DNA from: Thuidium tamariscinum
Lineage: Eukaryota > Streptophyta > Bryopsida > Hypnales > Thuidiaceae
Length of the DNA: 64,000 bases
Reading direction: 5' to 3'
NCBI GenBank assembly: GCA_947034885.2
Contig: OX344749.2
Location: 43,119,682-43,183,681 of the forward strand
Each line of letters starts with the position of its first letter. Position 1 is the first letter of the stretch. The position numbers and the translations under genes were made by a program. Under the pieces are notes generated by a model. That model was given only the letters and a program-made list of their open reading frames with translations, was not told where the DNA came from and made no database searches. Below, piece by piece: positions 47,816 through 58,747 of the stretch.

Positions 47816-47921
47816 ATGGTGCCCTATCTTAAATATACATTACTTGTACATGTTGCATTTTTATAGCCTTCAGCAGTGTACTGACAGTGTACATTTTAGC
47901 TAGGGCACCATTTTAGAGCCC
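47816..47921. mobile_element. 106-bp MITE
   Basis: GGGTTCTAAAATGGTGCCCT at the left is inverted as AGGGCACCATTTTAGAGCCC at the right, with one mismatch in 20. The inner flanks (ATATACATT and GTACATTTTA) are also partly paired. The same AAAATGGTGCCCTA end occurs alone near 5672. No target duplication was clear. Confidence 0.75.
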
Positions 47922-47924
47922 TAT

Positions 47925-48015
47925 GCCTTTTCAACTTCAGAATTTGATAACTAATTCTAGAGAGCTCCAAAAAATATGAAACGACTTGGGTTAGATGCCT
48001 ATTCAAGCTGTCTTT
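47925..48015 (+). repeat. Dispersed repeat family R2, copy 3 (partial)
   Basis: TTTCAACTTCAGAATTTGAT, AACTAATTCTAGAG and AAAAATATGAAACGACTTGG follow the order of the repeat at 3080-3265. It starts right after the 106-bp MITE, which may have inserted into it. Confidence 0.45.
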
Positions 48016-49150
48016 CAAGGAAAATTCTCTGAAAAAATATTTCAAGATGTTTGACCTGCCCAAAATTCTGTTCCAGCCCTTAGATGGTCGGTTTCTGGAC
48101 CTCCTCCCATAGATTCTCTTGTATGGTCAGAGCCAAGAGAGACCTTCTTTGCAAAGAAGCACTCCATCACCATAAGGAAATGACTGTCAAAAGGTAAATG
48201 TCAAAATTGCCCCCTGATTTATACCAAATAATTTTTTTTCTCTCACATCCTCTAGCTAATTTGGAGCCTTCGATTGCCAAGATGGACTTAAAATTTTAAA
48301 ACTTGATCATATGTGGCAAATTTTTAAAATCCAATGTTTTCTCTAGGGATAAAAAAAGGGGTAATAAGGGGTCAATTCTCCATGGTCTTGAGATTAGTCC
48401 TATGTGTGCCCAACTTCTCTAAGTTAATTTATGTCCAATACAACTTGTCTCTTGCTTTGTAGTAGCATCACCATCCAATTATTGGATTTTTAAAAGTAAG
48501 TGCTTTTCCTTGTTAAATAATAATAATAATTTATTGAAACCCAGACTTTATTCAAAGAAAGATCCAAAAACAAATGACGGAAGCCGAAGGTGAACCTTGG
48601 TGAAGAATGTAGAAAACACCAAATAATCAAAACATCAACTTACATGAAGGTCCCGCATATTGGTTTCTTCAAGTATCAGTAACTTACTTGCCTCAATGTC
48701 TGTGGAGGAATTGGATGCAACATCAAGTTTTGTCAAATTTCTATAGAAATTTTTGTTCCCTAACTATAAACCCGTCACAAAGGAAAGAAGTCCAATACTA
48801 TGTCACTATGTCATGCTACCATGGTCTAAGGTTCCCTCCCAAGTGAGGTGTTCCATCTTTTTTGAATAATTATTTGGCCCCCTTTGTGATGCTTTGACTT
48901 TGGCTTGAAGGATAGAATTGACATTTGATGTATGATGTACCTCTTTGCAACACTTTATAATAATATTTAGTATAAACCACATTAATTGATTTATAAAGTT
49001 TATGATTTTTTAGTGTTGGTGAATACTTTTACCATCTATGTTTACATAGATGAAATTTACCTGCATGCAATTTATCATTTTTGCACTTGGACATACAAAA
49101 TTGTGCTTACAAATTGTACAAGCAAAATTAACCTCATCACCAATAAAGAA
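48016..49150. other. AT-rich spacer, no gene seen
   Basis: No supported frame. An (ATA)n tract at about 48518-48530 is followed by TTATTGAAACCCAGACTTTA, which could be the tail region of an old retroposon, but no promoter boxes or target repeats support this. Confidence 0.4.
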
Positions 49151-49154
49151 GGGG

Positions 49155-49601
49155 CACTACAAGAAAAACCAGTGTTTTAAGTATAATCTTAAATATAAGA
49201 TTTTAAATAATGACGTTTTTAGGAGATTTTGAGTAAAAATCACTACAAGAGAAAGGGGTGTTTTAAGTATAGTCCTAGAGATAACATTTTAAGTAATGAC
49301 TTTTTTTGGAGACTTTAAGTAAGAAATAAGTGTCTTTTTAGTAAAATTTTACTAAAGAGACACTTATTTCTTACTTAAAGTCTTCAAAAAAAGTCATTAC
49401 TTAAAATGTTATGTCTAGGACTATACTTAAAACATCCCTTTTTCTTGTAGTGAATATACTATAAATACATGTTTTTTTAATAAAGATTTTAAATAATGAC
49501 CTTTTTAGGAGAATTTGAGTAAGAATTTATTAGAAATATATGCCTTTCTAGTAAATATTATCTTTAGGGCTATACTTAAAACACCCCTTTCTCTTGTAGT
49601 A
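49155..49601. mobile_element. CACTA-like MITE (outer, interrupted)
   Basis: The left tip CACTACAAGAAAAACC and the right tip CTCTTGTAGTA are inverted CACTA-type ends; the last base differs from the expected G. GGG flanks both sides (49152-49154, 49602-49604), a 3-bp duplication as CACTA elements make. It is interrupted by the inner MITE at 49241-49452. Subterminal sequence (GTGTTTTAAGTATA) is shared with the inner element, so both belong to one family. A block AGATTTTAAATAATGACSTTTTTAGGAG repeats directly on both sides of the insertion. No transposase. Confidence 0.8.
49241..49452. mobile_element. CACTA-like MITE (inner, nested insertion)
   Basis: A 212-bp near-perfect fold-back: it begins CACTACAAGAGAAAGGGG and ends CCCTTTTTCTTGTAGTG. 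The arms pair almost throughout around the centre AGTAAAATTTTACT. It is flanked by AAT on both sides (49238-49240, 49453-49455), the 3-bp duplication of the CACTA superfamily. It lies inside a relative of the same family, so it is the younger of the two. Confidence 0.9.
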
Positions 49602-49609
49602 GGGACACT

Positions 49610-51189
49610 TGCCTTTCTTTTGGTTTGTATGAAATTATAAAATGCAACATCGTTTTCCCATAGTATTTTGATGATCACATATTTGAATATTATAGGTATT
49701 TGAGCTCTTGGTTAAAATCTTTATCAAGTTTAAAATGTTTGTAACATGCATTGGGTTTGCAACCTAAAGTACTTGCAATTTTTTTTAAGGTTGTATATTC
49801 CAATATGTTCAAGCAGCTAAAATTATTTACAAAACTCCAATACATTGGGCCTCCTAATTATCTCATTGACTATGTGTAATCAATATGGTGTAATGAAATA
49901 TAGACCTTATTAAACCTTTAGGGATTAATTTCTTTTTAAAAATAGGTCTTATTTTTGAGACCTCAACAATAATTTTATAAAATAATGGTACAAAAATTGT
50001 AAATTGTTTTAATTTTTTTCAATTTTTTAAAATGACAACCAAATATGAATTAAAATGTTTGAATTGTATTCAATTTTCAATATGGGGGGCATCTAATTAA
50101 AAGCAAGCATTTTACTCGCAGGCACATGGTGCCCAAAATTACTTCTATGAGTACACTTTTTTAATATGGAGTACACTAAGAAAGTGACTATGATAGTACC
50201 TTATTCTATAGTTTGCTTGTAATTTATTGATAAAAAAATTGATGTACTGATTGTTTGGGGGTAAAGCTTGGTTCTTATTAAAGAAGGCACACATACCTTA
50301 GTTACATTTAATTTATCTTACATAATTTTTCACATGAAAAAATTGTAATCTTTCTTTCAATATAACATTTACCTTCTTAAATTCCAAAGATAGATATATT
50401 GATTCACAAATATAATTGTTGTGGCTACAATTTTACAAAATCATTTTTTAAGTATATTTATTCTATTTTAAAATTATTACATATATATCCTCTTTTCTTA
50501 AAATAGTGTGTTATGTAATAAATTTTTGTCTAGTTTCTAAAATTTCATTATAATTCTTTGATGTCAACCTTTCAAGAGTTTGAAATTGCAAGTTTAATAA
50601 AGAGCATGTATTTCCACATATTGATCGTGAATCCTTATAACTTGTAGACTTAGAAAATTTTGAATTTCTAATGTACATGTGATTCAATAATTTGGCACAA
50701 ATTAATGAAAAACTCAATGTTAAACAAAAACTCCTTTGATTGATCACTATAATCTCTTAAATCTCTTTTATTTACAAATTAACACATTTTGGGGTTTATG
50801 TTCGTTAAGGAAACCTCAAAATCCTTTTGTCTTAGAATTCTGATTTAAGGCCTCAAAAATGAATATAATTTGATAATTACAAGCTATATTTCTGACAAAA
50901 AGTAACAAATTTTTTTTAAGTTAATGCTACAATTTTTCATTTATTTTTCTTATTTGGGGGCATTTCTATCAATGTTGTATTATTTTGCTTTTGCAAATAC
51001 TTTTATTGTCAATTTATTTTTTTAGCCAATTATTTTAATATTTTTTAAATTATAGAAAAATTGTCTTGAAAATAGAATTTTACAAGTGATACATTTAGGC
51101 TTCAAATTTATATTTTACCACTAAATGTTCAATTATCTACTAAATGAATGATGGATATTTTGAAAAAATATATATATTCAATTATTATT
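49610..51189. other. AT-rich spacer, no gene seen
   Basis: No supported frame, RNA gene or transposon border. GAGTACACTTTTTTAATATG and GGAGTACACTAAG near 50150-50180 are a short direct repeat. Confidence 0.45.
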
Positions 51190-52030
51190 AACTCTTAAAA
51201 TTTCCAGCGACTTTCAAGTTGTTTTGGATTGTAATTTTGTAAGTTACAAAGAGTTGAAGCTCAAAGCACAAAAAGTCATTTTTAGGCAAAATTAACTATA
51301 GGATCTTGTAGAAAGATTAGTTTTCATATTATCTCTACAAATTTTGGTTTCAATCCAACTTATAAATTATAATATTGTAACATAAAAGTGAAGATCACTT
51401 CAAGAAAATCTATGTTTTGATGTAACTAAAATTGTGCTTTGATGGGCTCTTATGAACACATAACATTTTAGAAAGTTGACATTTTATACTCATTCTTAAG
51501 GTAACTAAGTTCTACATGTATAAAAACAATTTTGTATTTTTAGGACCAAAAATGAGTGAAAAATTGGTCTTGCAATAGTGACCACTTCATTGTTAAATTT
51601 TGAAATTTTGAAATGAGTGGAATTGATTTGTCACAAATTTAAAGCCAAAATTCAAGATTGGATTTAATAGAATGAAAGAATACACAAAAAGACACATAAT
51701 AGGGGAAAAAAATTTGAAAAATGGCTCAAATCCAAATGCATGATGTGTATTTTAGTGGTTGCTAGATATACACCAAAAAGAGGTAAAAACAACAACAAAT
51801 GCCTCTACTTCATTGGCTAGAATTCCTTATCCAATGACTCTTTGATTCTTTATCTTTAGGCCACCCATGCTTTAATAATTTCTTAAAATTCTTCTTTTGA
51901 ATTTGAATACATTACTTTGTAACTAAATTTATTTTCTTGAGAATGAGCTCAAGAATAAGTAACTTTTTACAGCCCTAAGTTTGGAAATGATTGTTCTAAA
52001 AATGATCAACTATATTATAGTCAATCAAAA
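51190..52030 (-). repeat. Dispersed repeat R3, reverse copy
   Basis: Reverse-orientation relative of 31980-32950: here TTTGGTTTCAATCCAACTTA, ACATTTTAGAAAGTTG, AAGGTAACTAAGTTCTACAT, TTTTTAGGACCAAAAATGAG and CTTGAGAATGAGCTCAAGAA appear in the opposite order. It has a single version of the 60-bp unit that is doubled in the forward copy. It ends just before the CACTA element at 52075. Confidence 0.6.
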
Positions 52031-52074
52031 TTTTAAGGATTAATTAAGAATATTTGGGGATACTCTTGTATTAT

Positions 52075-53993
52075 CACTACTAGAAAATCAGTGTCCAAAT
52101 CAACAAAAAATTAGCAAAAAAGTGTTGATTTGGTCTAACACTTCTATGTTGATTTAGTGCAGTTGACTTGGACAGTATGTAGCAAAAACTTGTTGAATTT
52201 TTTGTTAAATTTTTTGTTGATTTGGTCATGTTGTAAAATAATTTGAAAAAAATTTAAATTTAAAGAACCAATCAACATTTGACACGTGGCAATCCATGTG
52301 GCACCAAAATGACACATGTCATCTATACAAGTCCCACACCTAGGTCAATGTCCACATGGCGGTCAACATTGACCACCACCTCAATGGGGAGTTGGCATGG
52401 GGGTTTGAACCCCCCACCTCACGGTTGGGAGGGAAGGGTTCAAGCCACTAAGCCACCTCCAAGTACTCATGAACACTCTTGAAATTATTTAGTACATAAA
52501 TCTTTTTAAACCCGCCAATGTTCAATTTTTGTAAGTTCAGCTGACTTCAGAGCTCATTTAGGCATAGTAAATCAATTTTCTTATAAACATTTTGAACTAA
52601 TGAAAGTTGGAGGTTGAAGTTAAGTTTCACCTCCAAAAATCCGTTTGTCATTTGGAGCTTTTAATAGAAAGTTATGGCCAAAATTCAGAGACAGTGTTAA
52701 AAAATGTCAATTTTTTTTTCAAAACACTGTCTCTGAATTTTGGCCATAACTTTCTATTAAAAGCTCCAAATGACAAACGGATTTTTGGAGGTGAAACTTA
52801 ACTTCAACCTCCAAATTTCATTAGTTCAAAATGTTTATAAAAAAGTTTATTTACTATTCCTAAATGAGCTCTGAAGTCAGCTGAACTTACAAAATCCGAG
52901 TTGTGAATGGTTAATTCAATTAAAACTTTTCATTTTATAAAAAACTCAAACCATATTGATTTAAACATATCTCTAATTTAAGAAAAATTCTAATTTGAAA
53001 ACTCTAATTACTCAGAATTAACCAAATTTTTTTTTTTTTTCTTAAATTGGACATTGTTTTCTCAAGTCCACAAAAACATCCTATTAGGTTATAGAAAAAT
53101 GAACTACGAAGAAGTCAAAGTGAAGTTTTAAATCAATAAGTTTTGTAAAATGTAAGATTATAGAAACTTTGTTTAATTAAACACATTTTGACATAGTAAT
53201 AATAAAATCTTCCTTAAATATACAAAGTATAGTACAATTGTTTAGAAATATTGGACAAATTAGTTATTCCTTAAATTTAAATATTTTGAAATCGGTGTCT
53301 CTAAATTTTAGTAAACTTTGGAGGCGATTTCAACATAGTAAAACATATTTTTTGGTAAAAAGAAATTTTATAAAAATTTGAGAAATTAAATTAAATTAAA
53401 TCTCTTAAAACCCGTTTGTAATTTTGAAATTTCAATAAAAATTCATGGACAAAATTCATAGTGGTAGCAAGGAACAATTTTTTTGAGATTTTCAAACACT
53501 CCCTCTGAATTTTGTTCATAACTTTTTATTGAAGACATAAAATCATAAAAGAATTTTTGGAGGTGAAAGTTTGTTTGATTTTACAACTTTTCTTAGTAAG
53601 AAGTTTTTCCAAAAAAGATATTTTACCATGCTTAAATTGCCTCCAAAGTCTGCTGAATTAACAAAACATTGAATTGTGAGGGATTAGTTTTATTTAAAAA
53701 GTTCATGATACAAAGATTTCAAACTATGATTACTTAATTATTGCCTAAATAAATAAAAATTTACTTAAGAAAAATTTAAGTCAATTGCAACAAACATTTG
53801 TTAATTTTTCTGTTGATTTGAACACCATACTATCCAAATCAACAATTTCTTTTGTTGATTTGGACACTAATTTGTTGATTTGGATAATACAGTGTCCAAA
53901 TCAACATAAATTTGTAAAAACGGTCGATACAGTACCCAATTCAACAAAAACTTGTTGTTTTTTTGTTGACCTGGACATCATTTTCTACTAGTG
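52075..53993. mobile_element. 1.9-kb non-autonomous CACTA element
   Basis: It starts CACTACTAGAAAATCAGTGT and ends CATTTTCTACTAGTG, inverted CACTA-type tips. The 3-bp duplication TAT is perfect (52072-52074, 53994-53996). Motifs of the form TGTTGATTTGGAC, in both orientations, are packed about ten times into the first ~170 and last ~220 bases, like the subterminal transposase-binding arrays of En/Spm elements. The interior has no transposase. It contains a long hairpin (52531-52890), a degenerate second version of it (about 53410-53670), and a tract with GGTTTGAACCCCCCACCTC that resembles a repeated plant intergenic motif. Confidence 0.88.
52531..52890. repeat. 168-bp-arm hairpin inside the CACTA element
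   Basis: The arms 52531-52698 and 52723-52890 are inverted with only a handful of mismatches, around a 24-base loop. The tips read GTAAGTTCAGCTGACTTCAG and CTGAAGTCAGCTGAACTTAC. The innermost ~80 bases of each arm pair almost perfectly. An RNA read through it would fold into one long duplex, a good small-RNA precursor. Whether it is transcribed is unknown. Confidence 0.93.
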
Positions 53994-54236
53994 TATATCT
54001 ATGGAAAGAAGAAATGTTGATATACAAGAATGACTAACATTCATGAGTTAAAGGAATTAGAGCATCTATTGGACAAAATGCCAAACCTTGTATAAATGAT
54101 CTATTTATAAGCTCCTAGGCCTCATGGTCTACAAGTCTCCATTATAGTACCATTGTATTGTTTTATTTCATCATTTGTTGTCAATGGTCATGCCTTTTTT
54201 ATCCTCATTGTTCATTGAAGATAATATTTCTCAAGA

Positions 54237-54925
54237 TTAACCCCTAAAGGTTTTTGACTAATCTATGTTTTCACCAAAACCACTCCAATTGTTATTTCTA
54301 GGACAACTACCAAATTTTTGTAAAAAACATTTTTGAAATAATGTAATCGTATGATCTTTTAGTGCACTAGTTTGAAAACATGTAAAAAACATTTAAAAAA
54401 TTTCCACCATGTAGATTGCAAGATATTAGTCTTTGAAGTTACAAAAATCCTTTTTTTACCACTATGGAAATTTGGACAGCTGTACTTCAAAAGGTCACAT
54501 TTCTATGAATTTTTTTCAAAATGGTTGTTACTCTTTGGATTAATTCTTCAATTCAAGCTGGCTACATGCTTGAAAATTTTCAAATCATTTGGAATTGTAC
54601 AACATGTACGAAAAAAATAGTAAGTAGGAAGAAGTAGAGGATGATTCAAAATACTAAGTTGTTAACAACTTACTTATTGAATTGAAAAATGCCAGTCTCA
54701 ATGGTTGTAATATTGTAATAAACAATCTACACCGATTTTTTGATTTTTTTTCAAAAATATTAAAAATTGAATTAAATAAAGGACTTCAAAGTTTATTTAA
54801 GACTAGACATTCTATAACTTCCTATAAACTATCTACAAACTAAATCTCCTCATAACTTTCATCTCATTAATCCAAATGACATAAGTCAAAGCTTCCAAAT
54901 ATTGATTTTCAATATTTGGAACCAA
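54237..54925 (+). mobile_element. TTAA-flanked family, copy E (left part)
   Basis: The left end TTAACCCCTAAAGGTTTTTG is intact. The interior follows copy A closely (CATTTCTAGGACAACTACCA, TTCCACCATGTAGATTGCAA, GGCTACATGCTTGAAAATTT). It stops near TCAAAGCTTCCAAAT, about two thirds through the family sequence. The matching right part begins at about 58383 (copy G), so E and G may be the two sides of one element split by later events. Confidence 0.65.
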
Positions 54926-55169
54926 TCATCACTTCAAAATACTCAAAAAGAAGGTTTGCAATATGTATAATGTCTTACAATGATGTCTAAATGCACTTTA
55001 AGCATAGCCACCCTCACTTGACAAACTTTGTATGCTCAAATTTTCCATCAATTTGAAGGGCCTTCAATTTCCTCATCCCTCATCTTTCTTTACCAAATAT
55101 GACCCATAAATACTCAAGTGACTACTCATGAAGTAGAATAACTTCTCAAGTTTCTTGACTATATTTCAA

Positions 55170-55855
55170 AAAAAGGGTCCAAAATTGTCATTTCTAGTTT
55201 CTATACCAAACATTAAATTTTTTTTTTGAGATTTGTAACCTTAGGATCTTGTAGTAAATTGGTTTGAAAACATCTAGTAAAAATTTCAAAGTTTTCCACT
55301 GTATACATTGCAAGATATTAGTGTTTGAATGTTCAAGAATCATTCTTTCACCTTGCACAAAACATGATAGTTGCTCTTTAGTAAGTGAAAATTGTATGCA
55401 AAATGGTTCAAAACACTTGTGCTTATTTGAATTCATTTTCATTGTTGAAGCCAAGTAGGGTACTTGCCTAAAAATTTTCAAATCATTTGATATTATACAA
55501 CATATAGGTAAAAAATAGTGAGTAAAAAGAAGTAGCAAATGATTCAAAATACAAAATTGTTAAGAATTTCTTTATAGAATTGGAAAATGCCATTCCTAAT
55601 GGTTGAAATGATGTAATAAACAATTTACATCCTATGATTTTATTTTTTTTGAAAAATATTGAACTTTGAGTAAAATAAAAGACTTCAAAGTTTATTTTAG
55701 AGTAGAGAATTGATAACTACCCACAAATAAAAAAACCTCATAACTTTTGATTCATTAATCAAAATAAATGATTCAAAGCTTTCCATGCATACATAAATGA
55801 AGAAAATTAATTTCAAAATTTTCAAACTTAGTGGAACACTTAGTGGTTTCAAAGA
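55170..55855 (+). mobile_element. TTAA-flanked family, copy F (interior only)
   Basis: Family interior in the same order as copies A and E: CCAAAATTGTCATTTCTAG, AACCTTAGGATCTTGTAGTA, GTTTTCCACTGTATACATTG, GTACTTGCCTAAAAATTTTC and CATAACTTTTGATTCATTAA. Both TTAA ends are absent. More diverged than copy E, so older or under a different history. Confidence 0.55.
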
Positions 55856-56054
55856 CCATTCTAAACTTGAATCTCAAGAGAATATTGTAGAAAGCCCATA
55901 ACACTTCTCATCCACATATGAAGAGCATCACACTGCTAAATAATGCGTATGGGTGGCCTGGCTCTTAGTATCTCCACCAATCCTACGTATTAAGCCTTTG
56001 GCTTCAGTCAAGCTCTTTCACTGTGGTGTTTTTTTTCTGGCAAAATTTTGCTAC

Positions 56055-56435
56055 AATGGAAACATTCAAAACCATCAAAATAAGGAATTCAACATAGTTG
56101 GAGGCAATATTTTCTAAAAATGATATTTTTCTAATATTAGCGAGTGAAAATCATGAATATTAAAAAAATATAGATTTTTTGGCTACAGTATGTAATTTCT
56201 ACAAATTTTCAAAGTGTTGGCTCCCTAGACCTGTGAAACCATCCTGTAGGTGCCCCCCAAACTGAACCCTGCGAAAATCAGCATTCAGCCAATTAGATTT
56301 TCCTATGTGTCCTTCAATTGTGTCAGCAAATTACAATCACATGTGGCGAACACATTAAGGGAACTCTACTGATTCATTTATGTGGATCTACTGTCTACTG
56401 CAAGGAACAGACACGGGAATGGATGTTTTGCCCTT
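56055..56435 (+). repeat. Dispersed repeat R4, copy 1
   Basis: About 380 bp that recur in the same orientation at 61319-61706 with high similarity: AAACATTCAAAACCATC, GGAATTCA.CATAGTTGGAGG, AGTGTTGGCTCCCTAGACCT, CCTGTAGGTGCCCCC and a GGAATGG.TGTTTTGCCCTTA tail. In the second copy it is the interior of a 608-bp element with inverted ends, so this is probably the same element with a lost left end; the right end may be the palindrome near 56960. Confidence 0.75.
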
Positions 56436-56958
56436 AATCTGTCCAAATTATGATCTCTGCTGGTTCATCCCTCCAAAATCTAGCCTATGCAGTGAGGCCA
56501 ACAAGGGGACACTGGTCCAAAACAGAAGCCCTCCCTCACATCTTCCAAGACTTCCTCTCCCTCCATCCTAAAGTCTCCTAAAAGTAAATTCCCTTGAGAC
56601 ACTGCGAGTTTTTTTCTCTTGGGTTGTGTGTCAGTTGTTGACTATCTTTACCTCGTGGATAGTTGGATAGTATTGTAGCCTTGTGGAGACTTCTAACATG
56701 GTTGAATAATGTTACGAAACAGGACACATGATCAACGGCTCCGTAGTAAAACAGTGGATGGTACCCTTTCAATGGAATTCGACCATTTGTTTCAAAAAAT
56801 TATTTATTATTTTTTTATTATTATTTTTGAAACAAATGGACAATTTCCATTGTTAAAGGAAACAGTACATAACATTCAGGAGCACTCTGCACGACTGCCT
56901 TCCTAAGGACAGAATCGTGTGGAATATCCCACATCATTCCATCCAAAAGGATGAAATG

Positions 56959-56980
56959 GTGTGGAATATTCCACACCAAA
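56959..56980. repeat. Short perfect palindrome GTGTGGAATATTCCACAC
   Basis: An 18-base perfect palindrome related to the terminal word GGTGTRGAATATTCYAC of the element at 61247-61854. It may be the fused or surviving end of the copy at 56055. Confidence 0.7.
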
Positions 56981-57314
56981 TCAGTAACTTTTATTCAGTA
57001 GCAAGGCAAAGAAGCAACGCGTCAGAGTTTCAGCTTGGAATTTGTGGATGACTCTGCCTGCTTGGAAAAGGCAGAGTCTCTTCTTGCTACTGAATGTTAT
57101 ATACATTGAATCAAGGGCGACCCCGGCGAAGCAATTTTTCTTTAAAATAAATAAAATTTTAAAACAAACAATGGACAATATATGTTTTTTGAAAAAAGCA
57201 TCCATTCTTCTTCTTCGTCTTCTTCCGCGCCGTACTGAAACTTAGAGAAAAACCGGCATGTGCTGATTTGTGTGTGAGAGGAGCATGATTCCAAAGCCTG
57301 GGCATGATAAGTTA

Positions 57315-58210
57315 GACCATCCCCACTGCGGCTCAGAATTTGGCTTAAACTGGGTATTTGGCCGGGTCAGCCAACTATCTGTACCCCATCCCACGCAAAA
57401 TCAAACTCAAAATATGGCCGGGCGTGGCCAAATTTACTGGGCAGACGGGAAAATACTAAGTTTTACCCACGGGCCGGAAGGGAGTTTGACTGCACTTTTG
57501 ACCCCCAAATCGAGGTACAGACCCTGCTGACCTCCCAATTTCAATTTTTTTTTTCCAAAATGAAATGCTTAAAAGCAATTTCATGTACAAAAATGAGACA
57601 ATGCTTATCTCAAAAAAAGATGAGTTCGTAGTCTCTTTTATCCCACATGGATTGGAAATCCTCCTTCCACCCCAAGAGGATGTAGGGAGTTCCACTTCTC
57701 ATGGCAACTCATGCCTCCCTACATTCACTATGAAGTGTATGTAGGAAGAACTGAGCTTGCAATGGAGCAAGGCTCCTTATATCCCCATGGGGTGGAGGGA
57801 GGGGCTCCAACCCATGTGGGATATATGAATTGCAAGTTGTTGGAACTCAAAATTCAAATTTTGAGTTCCAACAACTTGCAATTCATATATCCCACATGGG
57901 TTGGAGCCCCTCCCTCCACCCCATGGGGATATAAGGAGCCTTGCTCCATTGCAAACTCGAAATATTTTGAGATATCTTCAAGGAAAAAGAATGAGACCTT
58001 GAAGGAAAAAACAGCCCAATGTTTTTGGGTTTTAATTCAAGGCAAAACAAACTGAAAAATTGATTAAAAAAAATAAAAACATCTTTTAGAGAGTTGCTTG
58101 CACTGTTTAGCAGTGGGGCTCTCCAACTCTGGCCGGGATGGATTGTAATCATCTGCCCTACAAAGGGTCAGATTTTGAGTCAAATTCTGACCCGCGCGGT
58201 GGGGATGCTC
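57315..58210. mobile_element. Tourist/PIF-Harbinger-like element, 0.9 kb
   Basis: The left tip GACCATCCCCACTGCGG and right tip CGCGGTGGGGATGCTC are inverted with few mismatches, and TTA flanks both sides (57312-57314, 58211-58213). A 3-bp TTA duplication with G-rich inverted tips is the pattern of Tourist/PIF-Harbinger MITEs. It is larger than its relatives because it holds a long palindrome (57757-57954) and flanking repeats. No transposase. Confidence 0.75.
57757..57954. repeat. Perfect 98-bp-arm palindrome with a 2-base spacer
   Basis: Bases 57757-57854 and 57857-57954 are exact reverse complements over 98 positions, separated only by CA. After one mismatch the pairing resumes for three more bases on each side. 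Perfect pairing over this length means recent formation or active correction. Short frames crossing the palindrome are only its translation. Upstream, about 57620-57740 contains a decayed relative (CCACATGGATTGGAAATCC and CATGGCAACTCATGCC). Confidence 0.97.
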
Positions 58211-58382
58211 TTAGCCGGTGCAGCAGATTCTTACTCACCGGTACAACAGGAGAGAGATGTGATGCGCATGGCCTTTTACAAAATGTGTTTTTAAAGCTTC
58301 ACAACTGAAGAGATGTTTTATCAACAACCATCTGTTGTCTCTTGTTGTTGCCGTCGTTGTCATGGTCGTCATCTTGGGATTC

Positions 58383-58747
58383 CATACCTACCCACAAACT
58401 AAAATTCCTCATAACTTTTGACTCCTTAATCCAAATGGAATGATTTAAAGCTTCCCATGGCTGTATAAACCTAAAGAATCAATTTGAAATTTCACTTTTC
58501 AAAAAGAAGTTTTTTTAAAGAAGTTTTTCCAGTTGCCCGGCTTGCCTGCTGAGTAAAGAAAACAACATATCATACCATAACTTTTTAACCACAAAGTCAA
58601 AAGTTATGAAAATTGTTGGGCCTTAAAGCTACTCTTCAGGCACATCTTGTGTAAAAATTTCAAAGACAAAAAAAAAACTCCATTTCTAATGAGTTACCCA
58701 AAAAACTTATGTTGCCAAAAAACGTAGCTTAGGGCTTTAGGGGTTAA
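58383..58747 (+). mobile_element. TTAA-flanked family, copy G (right part)
   Basis: It begins at family position ACCCACAAACTAAAATTCC, continues through TCATAACTTTTGACTCCTTA, CATACCATAACTTTTTAACC and AATTGTTGGGCCTTAAAGCT, and ends with an intact GGGCTTTAGGGGTTAA. No left end is adjacent. It overlaps the last ~100 family positions of copy E, so the pair is not a simple cut. Confidence 0.65.

Noticed and set aside
52395-52460. tRNA-like box B word (GGTTTGAACCC)
   Set aside because: There is no matching box A or cloverleaf at the right spacing, and the sequence looks like a common repeated intergenic motif.
57711-58055. 114-codon frame across the 98-bp palindrome
   Set aside because: Both strands are open only because the palindrome has no stops; the peptide mirrors itself and has no family.
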